Below are positions 47,774-57,346 of a stretch of 64,000 nucleotides of DNA, piece after piece (the stretch's first letter is position 1; each line of letters starts with the position of its first letter). A model generated the notes under the pieces. The model saw only the letters and a list, made by a program, of their open reading frames with translations. It made no database searches and was not told the DNA's origin. The DNA is from Rheum nobile (Eukaryota; Streptophyta; Magnoliopsida; Caryophyllales; Polygonaceae), in NCBI GenBank assembly GCA_027886185.1, contig WOAB01000589.1, positions 4,097,001-4,161,000 on the forward strand, in the 5' to 3' direction. A program made the translations under genes and the position numbers.

Positions 47774-49120
47774 CGACCTTTGCTCGTCCTCGAGTAAACT
47801 AAAAGAAAGTCTACTCCTCCAATGCAGCACCCAAGGTCTCAGGAAGCATGTCTCCAACTAAGAGTCACCTAACCCATGCCAAGCTCCTAGCACCAAACTC
47901 ATTCACAACACATCCACAACTCAACAAGCTTAAGGGCAAGCAGAGTACTTCCTCTAAGCTTAATCCGAACATCCAATGGTGTGAGTAACCTCTAATCCTA
48001 GCCTCCATCTATGACTCCTTATGCCTCCCAGAGTGACCTACCCGAATCCTCCTTATATCACCTCTTCTTATATCGCCATGCCAAAATGAGGATTCCTAAA
48101 ATTCACCCTTCTTCTTTTCACTCATTTTGCCAAGGCGCCCTTTCGGGTTTTCACCAAGCCACTCATATTTTTTTTATTTTTTTTTATTTTTTTATTTATT
48201 TATTTATTTTAGATGTGCTCACAATATAACTCACATCACTCTAGACCAATTTTTACCCCAGCCTAATGCTGGTCCAAGCCACCTGCTTATTACCTAGGCC
48301 GTCCTTTCGGGTTTTCGACCTATCCCAGGATTTCAATTTTAGCCTTTTTTCAATTTTTGGCTCTTTTTCTTTTTCTCCTCAGCGACATAGGAAATATAAA
48401 ACCCTCCTCCATGCTTAAACATTGCATTGTCCTCAATGTAATGAAAGACAAAAGAATAAAGCACATGGAAAAGAAGGGATAAGCTCACAAATGTCGCTGA
48501 GTCGGCATGGACACTTCCGTTGTTACTGGCGGTCTTCTCAATAAATGCTCAGGTCTCTGGTGTTGGGCGGGTGCCTCATCAATTCCAGCATCATCTTCTA
48601 CCGTGCAACCATAAGGTACCACTTGGTGAGTAGTGGTTGAACAGTGATAACGGGGTTGCACGGCCTTCAAATACCACCAAAACTGGGCCCAGATATGAAC
48701 GGGGTGTGGGCCATGAGTGGTCTTCCTTCACAACTGTCGACTGTGGGGCCGCCATCGTTGCCAAAAATTTGTGTAGTGAAAACTTCCTCCGTTGGCAACA
48801 TGCGCACCCCTCTCCATGGTACTGCGGGACAACTCGTACTCCTACAACAACAATTTTTATTTTTTTGCCCCTCATTTAAGGTTTTTTCGGGGGTGACAAG
48901 TGCAAGGACAGGAGAGACTTACATTGGTGTGGAAACACCTTCTTCAATGAGCATGAGTCTCTTCCCTGCAGGTTAGTCAGGAAAAGAAAAAAAAGCAAAA
49001 ACACACCAAAAAATAATGCAAAACGAAGAAAGAAAGACAAAGGAAAAGATACATACATCGGGTTGCCTCCCGGACAGCGCCTTAGTTATTGTCATGGCAT
49101 GACATACCGCTTCATCCTTC
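47774..49120. other. Nested element interior without coding domains
   Basis: Where pol would be expected there is only non-coding sequence. Two minus-strand GAGGACGAGCAA / GAGGACAATGCAA boxes (about 47785-47805 and 48425-48445), commonly seen near the 3' end of Athila/Tat-type elements, and a low-complexity T/ATTT tract at 48165-48212. The short open frames here do not look coding. Confidence 0.55.
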
Positions 49121-51389
49121 TCAATCTGGGTTGCCTCCTGCAACCACGCTCTTCACTCTTGAGTCTGGGGGATGCTCCTGAATGGTCTTTAGCCTGTGCT
49201 CTACCTTCCTCCGGTTAAACTCCATGCTTACCGTACCTGTGCCCATGTCGATCTTTGTGTTGGAGGTCTTCATGAAAGGCCTCCCTAGCATTACTCGTCC
49301 TCCTCGTTTCCCTGTGTTCATGATGAAGAAATCCGCAGGGAAGACGAGGGTGTCGACGCTCACCAAAACGTCCTTCACAACGCCCTCTGGAATGATGACG
49401 GAGTTATCAGCCAGTTGGATGACAAACTCCGTGCTTTCTAATGGTCCGACATTGAGGGTGTTGTAGACAGACAGTGGTAGGACATTGATGGAGGCTCCCA
49501 AATCCAGCAATGTCTCGCTGAACTCGGTTTCCCCAATCTTACAGGGTACGCTAAACATTCCGGGATCTTCACACTTTTTCGGGATCTTCTTTTGCATCAC
49601 AGCCGAGACATCCTTCTTGACTTTCACCTTTTTCTTTGACCGCTCCTTTTGCTCCTTCTTGAGCTTGCATAGCTCCCTCAAGAAGTTTGCAAAGCGAGGC
49701 ATCGTTTTGCTCAATTGGGGGGTCACCTTGTAATTCCTGAACGTCTCGAACATTCCCTTCAGCCCCTCAATGGGTTTGTCATCTTCTAGTGCTGCAGGGA
49801 ATGACACTGGGTTGTCAAAATATCCCTCCGGGTAGACATACCGCATCATGAAAGTAAGTGGAGACGGCCCGTTTTCCGAAATTTGATCGCGGTTTTCACC
49901 CCGCGATCGCGGTTCTTGCACTGGGGCCCCGCGGTCGCGGCTATCCTGCACACGATCGTGCTTAATCGGCGCATCTTGCCCATTCTCTTGCTCAACAGAC
50001 CCGCGATCGTGGCAAATTGCCCGCGGTCGCGGTTCGTTCTCGTACTTCTTGGCTCCCATCTTTTCTTCTTCAAGCTCCCATTTGGGCCTTGACGTCATGG
50101 AGTAGACGTTTTGCCTAGGATTTATCTCAGTTTGAGATGGGAGTGCTCGTGACACTCTAGCTTTAAGCTTGCTAACTGTCTGGGAAATCTGCCCCACCTG
50201 CTTCTCTAGGTTCTGTATGCTGGACTTGGTCTCGTGTTGAAACTGAACCATGTTTTGATGCATGGTTCCCACGGTCTGCGCCAAAGTATTCATATGATGT
50301 GCCAGTGTGTTGACCTGGTCCTTAAGATTGGTGATGCGGGCAGCTCCCTGTTCTTGTGGTCTTTGATCTGCTTGGCCTCCTTGAAACTGCCGCTGGGGGT
50401 ACTGCTGAAAATCATGGGTCTCATGCCCTTGATGAGTGTTCTGCTGGTTTCCGTATCTTAGATTTGGGTGATCTCTCCACCCTGGATTGTAGGTGCTGGA
50501 GTACGGGTCATATTTTGGCCTTTGAGGCCATATCCGCCAATGACGTTCACCTCAGCAGTTGGTTCTTGCAGGGTGGGGCATACATCAGTTGGATGCGTCG
50601 TTTCATAGCATAACCCACATGATTTGACTTGCTGCAAGCCACCTCTCATCATACATCTCCTCATCATCTCCTTCATCTCAGCCATTTCAACAAGAAGAGT
50701 AGAATTGGGCTGAGATTCTACAGCTCTCACAGATTGGATGCCCGCCCTTTTACTGAATTGCCTGGACCCTTCAGAAAGCTCAAAAAAAATCTCAAAAGCT
50801 GCAACAGGAGTCTTGTTAAGGATGTTCCCCCACAAGCAGCGTTCACCATCCTTCTCTCTTCATCAAGAAGACCACCGTACAAATAAAGTACGAGGTCCTA
50901 CTCAGAATAGCCATGGAAGTGGCAACTGGATATCATCTTCTTGAACCGCTCATAATACTCATAGAGCGATTCACCAGACTACTGCTCGATGTTGCTGATA
51001 GTTCGCTTCAGGCTGTTCAGTTTGGTAGCTGGGAAGTACTTCTCCAGGAAGGCTTTCTTTATCTTGACCCAAGTGTCAATGCTCCCTGGAGTGAGATAGT
51101 AGAACCAGTCATTGGCCGCATCCTTCAGTGAAAAAGGAAAGGCCCTCAGCTTGATCTGGTCCTCCGTCACGTTCTTCGGCTTCATACTGCTACACACCGA
51201 ATGAAACTCAGCAAGATGCTTGTTGGGGTCTTCACCACTCATCCCATGGAAGTGGGGGAGTAAGTGGATCAACCCAGACTTCAGCTCGAAATTTACGCCC
51301 TCGCCCAACTCAGGAAACTGCACAGCCAGCGGTTGCTGCTGAATGTTAGGGGTGGTCAACTGTCTCAACGTCTGCTCTGCGTCAGCCAT
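49121..51389 (-). pseudogene. Athila-like gag-protease
   Basis: Gag starts at MADAEQTLRQ (51389) or upstream of it. The gag core is LIHLLPHFHGMSGEDPNKHL, FPFSLKDAANDWFYYL and TWVKIKKAFLEKYFP, followed by SLYEYYERFKKMI. A CCHC zinc knuckle CGLCYETTHPTDVC lies near 50610. The final frame (50293-49121, 390 codons) has a coiled-coil-like start (MHQNMVQFQHETKSSIQNLE), a CRDRG-rich linker and the protease: DLGASINVLPLSVYNTL with Asp at 264, and GGRVMLGRPFMKT. DLGAS in place of DTGAS is usual in Athila-type elements. Broken by CAG to TAG changes near 50980 and 50910 and by frameshifts around 50300-50460. Confidence 0.87.
49885..50035. repeat. CCGCG(A/G)TCGCGG palindromes inside the gag linker
   Basis: About six copies, translated as (P/C)RDRG or NRDRG peptides. 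The same palindrome is in this element's LTRs and in the LTRs of the host element. Confidence 0.8.
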
Positions 51390-51573
51390 CTCGAATGCAG
51401 GATTATCAAAAACCAAAGCACGATTTATTCTGTGGCCCTGGGAAAGGGTTCTCTCAATCTCTGAATTAAAACCAAGTAGAAGGGAATTAGTAGCACAGGT
51501 GTGGACCATAAGATAGGTCCACACCAAAGGAACATAACACACAGACAAACACACAGAAAAATCAACGCTTGCC

Positions 51574-51591
51574 TCCCCGGCAACGGCGCCA
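51574..51591 (-). promoter_or_regulatory. Primer-binding site, Asp tRNA
   Basis: TGGCGCCGTTGCCGGGGA on the minus strand, three bases inside the 5' LTR. Typical for Athila/Tat lineages. Confidence 0.9.
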
Positions 51592-51594
51592 ATT

Positions 51595-52938
51595 TGATAG
51601 CAGGCTTAAGTCGTATCACCTAATCAATCAAATAAAATCCTAGCAAAACCTAAACAAGTAGTTAGGGTAAGCAGGGGTCGAATCCACAGAGAGGAAAGGA
51701 TTAATCTATGTGTTGTTCGCATGCAATAGTAACAAGAAGGGGGAATTGTAGGTTGGTTGGTCACAATTAAGTCAAACACAGCAAAGTATATGATGAAAAT
51801 ATCAAAGAGAGAAAACACTTAGTCAAGTAATGTCCACATAAGTCATTCAAAGGTTGTTCCTTGATTATGCCCTATCTTCCTATTCGGTTATTCCTGTCCT
51901 GATCTTGTGTAGATTAATAGGGAAACCATCCCTAAGAACCCTTACCAATGAATAACCCTAGCACCACTAGTGATTCAACCCAAAGGCAGCAATGAACATA
52001 AGAATTAACCAGGATACACATAACACCTCAACCAGAAGCATTCAACATGTAATCAATTCCCTACATAGATAAATTCCACAGTGGCAGATAAGAATCTATG
52101 CTCGCTAATCGAACTAGAGCGTTAGCCCAACAGTTCCCTAGTATTAGCAATATGAATGAAAACAATAAACCCAGGTGATCAATCTAGATAAACCAACAAA
52201 CATCCAAACAAGAATTTGCTCAAGAGAAAAGATATAACTCAATAGGATAAGATAGATAGAAACAAAACCTCACAACTAGATGAATAAACTTATGCTTCCA
52301 TTACCGGACTAAGCAAAAGAGGCTTAGCTCCTCATAAATATGATGAACTCCAAAGGTGTGAAAAGTGGCAACGATGAATTGAAATTGCAAAACTAGAACT
52401 TGGAAACTCCTCCTTTAAACCTAATGCTAAAGAGAGTATATATAGGGCCTCTAACAAATGACCTAGCCCAATAAGAAAAGAAACGAAGTAAAATGGAAAA
52501 ATAAGAAAAGAAATTAGAAAAGATAGACTCGGGAAAAGTCAGAACTTCCAGCGTCGACGACCCGCGATCGCGGCCCATTTACCACGATCGTGGCCTCTTG
52601 TGGCTCCGCGCTCTTCACATTCCTCCGCGCCTGCGGAAAACTCTCGACTTGCCGGAGGAACCGCGATTGCGGCACCCTTGCCCGCGGTCGCGGTTAATGC
52701 TCGGCGTTCACTCCTTGGCTTCGCCTCCTAACCTCTCGTCTTCACTTCCTTGGCGTCTTCTTTTGGTGGCTTCCTTCCTCATTGTCTCCTATGATATCCA
52801 AAATAGCTCAAACACCTCCAAAAACACCAGACTTCGCCCCCAAACGCCATGTACAAGAATGTGTCTAAATCTACCCGAATGGAACCAATAAAACCCTCTA
52901 ATAACTCTTAGTTAAGCCCTACAAAGTAGTGCTTATCA
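51595..52938 (-). repeat. 5' LTR of the nested element, complete
   Basis: 1344 bp, TG...CA ends. Minus-strand TATATATA at 52437-52444, palindromes at about 52560-52700. Confidence 0.92.
52437..52444 (-). promoter_or_regulatory. TATA box in the nested element's 5' LTR
   Basis: TATATATA upstream (minus strand) of the palindromic leader; conserved at 47468-47475. Confidence 0.5.
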
Positions 52939-52943
52939 GTTCC

Positions 52944-54477
52944 TCAATTCTATTTACTCAAAAATACCATATTGATGAACGATCCCTTGCCATCAAAATC
53001 ACTCACTTTACGTCCTAATCCTTCAATGAGTACATACAAGTAACACTGTCACTTCACTCCTTAAACGTACATACGACCATTCTCTCCACTAAATCCTTTT
53101 AATTTATCGGAATCATCAACATAACCTATCCTTAAACTGTAATCTTTCCATTTAAGTGGCATCCTTCTAACACAGTAACTTCACAACTTAGTCTTCTCCA
53201 AATAATTGCACCATAAGCCTTCTAGCTGACAAACTCACATAAAATCCAAATATCAAACCTTACAACCTTACAAGTATCATAACTCATTATTCCCTGATCG
53301 TACAACCTACCAATTTCAATCATTTGGTCCACTTAGATTTGACTCAGCCGCCCTTTTCCTGACTCACATCCCAAAGGTTTGTTTAACTGACTCAAATAAC
53401 TTATCTCTAACTTAAGATCCTTATACTCCTCACACAATCTACTATCCCAATTAAAGCAACCCCTTTTGCATTACGGATACTTACTATTTCTCCAAGACTT
53501 AATCACATCATTTCTTGATGGGCCTCAAAACGAAACTTCGAATAGATCTTCCAAAATAATACCTATGACTTTGTACATTTGGCTTTTCAAAAAGCTTTAA
53601 CCATTGGTCCTACACTGGTCGTACCCACTTATAAATCTCATAACCATAACTCTGGACTCTAAAGTCTTACCCAAGGTCGTAATAGAGGAAACGAGTTCCC
53701 TATGAACTATCCCTCTTATACATTCATTCCCTTCTCAACAATCTATCCACATCAATGCCTACAGCATGACCTCATAACTAGGCATTCTGGACTTCTCCTT
53801 AGTCCATCCCTACATACTTTTACCAGAGCAAATGTTCAGGGTACACGTATGAGATTTAGTTCTTAAATCTCATAGAGCATTAACCACACACATTTGTTCC
53901 TACACCCTAAGAAATTTTGGTAAAACTCAACTCACTAGATAGTGTTCGGCCGCTCAACGAAGGGAGTAATTAATGTCATACCGTTGTGACATTACTCCAA
54001 GAACAAAGATAGATTCCTAAGAATGGATCTAGGAATAAGTAACACTTGAAGCTTGCAGAAGTTTGAAAACCACTTATTAATAAACTTTATACTTTCAAAC
54101 TTTATACCATTAACCTCTATATATTAACCTTAATAAAATAATTATTTAAGAAAAATTAGTTTCGCAAACTAGTGATACGATTTTCGCAAAACTCTTACTA
54201 AGACAAAAATCACACTTTTAAAGTTAAAATCATAAACTACCGTTTGGTTGCTTATACACACCATTTAAAACCAATTATAAATAACTTTTGAAGCCCAAAT
54301 AGTTAAATCATTATTTTAAATTAAATTTCAAGAGGTAATTAAACTTTTAAAGTTAAAAATTTTAGATTCTGAAAACTCCTTCTTAAAGGAAAAAGGGTTA
54401 GAAATAAAAAAAAAATCGAAAATTCTCAAACATAACAATAGACCAAGCATTTTAAAAATCATTGCTCTGATACAATT
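52944..54477. other. Interior of the non-coding element, 5' side; no gene
   Basis: Continues 45480-46625 once the nested element is removed. No open frame. The right end (about 54410-54475, minus) has a PBS-like TTGTATCAGAGC followed by a leader resembling that of the chromovirus. Confidence 0.6.
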
Positions 54478-54796
54478 TGTAAGGCCCACAGCCTTAGAAG
54501 CGTTTTCCCCATGCCAACCGGGAACTTCCCAGGAGGTCACCCATCCTAGTACTACTCCCGCCCTAGCACGCTTAACTTCCTAGTTCTTTGTCCTCACTTG
54601 AACCAGGAAAAGGAAGAGCTCTTGTTGACATGAGTAGCATTCTAATCCTTATAAGGATTACAAATCCGGGGTATTACAATCACCCCCACTTAAACCCTTG
54701 ACGACCTCGTCAAGCCCAAAGACCACCCTCTAGGTCGAGTGACCGTCCACTAGACCAAGCCCACTCGTAACCCAGACTCGGCTCTGATACCATAAT
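54478..54796 (-). mobile_element. Cassandra 3' LTR and interior lacking the 5' LTR
   Basis: 54478-54678 is a Cassandra LTR (minus, 201 bp) including the 5S-derived AGCGTGCTAGGGCGGGAGTA and the GTGACCTCCTGGGAAGT box. 54679-54796 is the full Cassandra interior ending in the PBS TGGTATCAGAGCC. Where the Cassandra 5' LTR should begin, the large element's own LTR (54797-57341) starts instead. On the other side the large element's own PBS-like site and leader follow (54475 leftwards). Confidence 0.85.
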
Positions 54797-55683
54797 TGTA
54801 ACACCCCCGATTTATATCGGTAGTGCCACACGCCAGTGACCTCGGACGTTACCGTCCAAAGCCACCCTAGGCTTTAATCAGAACAATTAAACTTAAATGC
54901 GTATATATATTAAATGAAAGATTAAACAGCGGAAGACATTTGTATGTGAAACTCAGCTCTTTTATTAAAAGATCTCTCATCAAACGAGAGTAGCGTCTTT
55001 ACAACAGAGTAAAAATTCCAGCAGAAGACTTATAAATTACACAACGGAAGACTTTTAAGAATCAACCTATAACATCGCTAGGTTATAAAGATATATTAAA
55101 GTAATATTTAACAACTTCAAACACTGACACTTAAATCTTCGTCTGCAAGCCTCTTCTTCTTCGACTGGTTACTTTGACTTCGGGAACCAACCACTTATGT
55201 ACCGTATAGGACGGATGACACCAGTCAACCATGCAAGGAATAAAACCCGGTTGGTTAGTCTAATGAAAGACTATGCAAGGGTGAAAACATAATGGTTCTA
55301 GTGATCGCAACCGTTTACTATCATTGTCCCTTGAATAATAACCGAAGGAACGAGATATAACCCGGAATTTCCACGGAATGTTTAGTATTTAGATATGCTC
55401 TGAAAGGAAGATTCCAAAGGATTTGAGTCTTATGGAAAAGTATGACAATTGTTTGGGAATGTTATAGTTTCATACAAGCGTTTAAAAACGACTTGATCAT
55501 TTGGGTCCACGACCAACCTCACCGCACAATGCGAATTCAGATTGGAAAGAGAACTTATTCTAACCGAAGTCCAAGCGAGTTTCCAAGTTGTACTTCTCGC
55601 CCGAGGGTTCATTAATTATGTGCCTACCCGCACTTATCTTATCTAAATTTCAAAACGGATATTCATGTTAAAGCTTTTTAATA

Positions 55684-55952
55684 TGATCTCGAGTAACTAC
55701 GAAAGTTTACGATATCGAGTGACTACGAAGGTTTACGATCTCGAGTGACTAAAAAAGTTTACGATCTCGAGTAACTATGAAAGTTTATGGTCTCGAATGA
55801 CTACGAAAGTTTATGGTCTCGAATGACTACGAAAGTTTATGATATCGAGTGACTACGAAAGTTTATGGTCTCGATTGACTACGAAAGTTTATGGTCTCGA
55901 ATGACTATGAAAGTTTATGATCTCGAGTGACTATAAAAGTTTTCGATCTGGA
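55684..55952 (+). repeat. 26 bp tandem repeat, about 10 units, in the 5' LTR
   Basis: Same unit as 43952-44132, three more copies. Confidence 0.85.
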
Positions 55953-56870
55953 AAGCATTTAGAGGCTGGGTCCACTAATACTGAGTTATAAAGAAACGAT
56001 TAATCCTCATAAGGAAATAACGTTCCTACGAATACTCGTGCTAATCTAGCATTAAAGTTTACATTTAAATCCACAATAAAACCATTACGGTCATTAACAA
56101 GTATAATAGCGTTGTTTCTAGCAATATATACAACCTACTATAATATCATATTTTAAAGACGTTATTTATAAAATCTGTTCCCAAACGAAAATAACAGTTC
56201 ACTCCGATTTGATTAACAATTAAAAGCAATTGATAATTAATGGAACATGGAATGATTAAGCAAGAGCGAACCGCCACTTGCCTTAGTCTAGACGAACGAT
56301 TGAGCGACGACGGGTTTCTGGGTCCGGAACGGGAACGGAAGTCGGATTACAGATTCCTATGATAACGACCCATAACGAAACCCTAGGTTAGATTCGACAA
56401 TAAAATGATACGAATCTAAGAAAGAACGAACGAAATCGAAAGAACGAAAGTCCCGCCCGAGACCGGATCGTCCAAGGCCACGATCGCGATTGCCAAGGCA
56501 ATCCGCGGTCGCGGCAGGGATTCCGCGGTCACGGCCGTCGAGGACTTCGTCCGCGAGTGTCAAAGACAGCGGCCGTGGACGCGGCCGGCCTTGTCACTGC
56601 CGCGGTCGCGGCAGTTCATATCCGCGGTCGCGGCCATGAACTCCGGCAACCCAAAATGGAGAAAACCTCACCGGCGACGACGCGACGGGGCTCGATTCGA
56701 GGGGGCTTCGACTCCTGACCTCCTTGCGCCTCCAAAGCACCACTCCAAGGCTGCCACGACCACCGGCGAGAGCTCCGGCGACAACTTGAAACTCCGGCGA
56801 GGGAAGGAAAATGAGCGAGAGAGAGAGAGGAGATCAGATTTCGGTGCCCCTAAACCCTCCAGACTCGCCT

Positions 56871-56880
56871 CTATTTATAT
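56871..56880 (-). promoter_or_regulatory. TATA box of the large non-coding element (5' LTR)
   Basis: ATATAAATAG on the minus strand; counterpart at 45039-45048. Confidence 0.55.
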
Positions 56881-57346
56881 CCAAGGAGAGGAGCTCCTCC
56901 CCGCCTAGATCAACGACGAGTCAGGCGATCAACGGTGGCACGGACGACGAGCTCTGCAGACGAAGTGACACTAGCGTGTTGCACTTTTCCGCGGTCGCAG
57001 AACTTTTTCCGCGGTTGCGGAATATTCCTGTGCCCAGCTCTTCTGAGAGCCATTTTTCCGCGGTCGCGAAATTGCTTCCGCGGTCGCGGAGTTGCCCTTT
57101 TTGCGTCTGTTTGCCCGGGAAAAGGTTTGGCGTGGGTTTAAATCCCGGAAATTATATATTTGTACCCAAACAAATATTCTAAGCCCCGAAAATACGTCGA
57201 ATGTATTTTATACCACTCAGGGAAATTTTATAGATATTATATGAGTTACAGAAATCCGAACTTCGCCTAATGCGTTCAGAATTATTGTCGAGGGTTTGGG
57301 AAATTATTCAAATGCCCTTACTAAAAATGAAGGGTATTACAAAAAC

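Larger units (their letters stand above)
46626..52938 (-). mobile_element. Nested Athila-like LTR element with gag-protease only
   Basis: Flanked by the 5 bp target duplication GTTCC (46621-46625, 52939-52943). 5' LTR 51595-52938 (TGATAGCAGG to GTGCTTATCA in genome orientation), Asp-tRNA PBS at 51574-51591. The 3' LTR 46626-47773 lacks about 165-195 bp of its inner end, which fuses directly to interior sequence. Coding: gag and protease only; no reverse transcriptase, RNase H or integrase is present, so it cannot move by itself. Confidence 0.9.
43182..57341 (-). mobile_element. Large non-coding LTR retrotransposon (LARD-like), chromovirus relative
   Basis: Target duplication AAAAC (43177-43181, 57342-57346); the empty site is seen in copy 1 at 19760. 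LTRs are 43182-45468 (3') and 54797-57341 (5'). Polypurine tract on the minus strand at 45469-45479 (GGGGGTAGTGA); PBS at 54780-54792. Outside the nested element, the interior (45480-46625, 52944-54477) has no gag or pol. LTR segments (ACGGATGACACCAGCCAACC, GGTTGGTTAGTCTAA) and the pre-PPT box GTTTCAACCCCGAAACTT match the chromovirus at 22433-33972, so it is probably a non-autonomous relative moved by such an element's proteins. Confidence 0.87.
54797..57341 (-). repeat. 5' LTR of the large non-coding element
   Basis: 2545 bp, TGTAACACCCCCGA to AGGGTATTACA. Minus-strand ATATAAATAG at 56871-56880. Palindrome arrays at about 56500-56640 and 56985-57100. Confidence 0.92.

Noticed and set aside
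48165..48212. Poly(A)/LINE tail
   Set aside because: T/ATTT low-complexity run inside the Athila-like interior, with no adjacent LINE sequence or target duplication.
47774..49120. Hidden reverse transcriptase in the Athila-like element
   Set aside because: All frames on the minus strand were looked at for YxDD-type and integrase motifs; none was seen.
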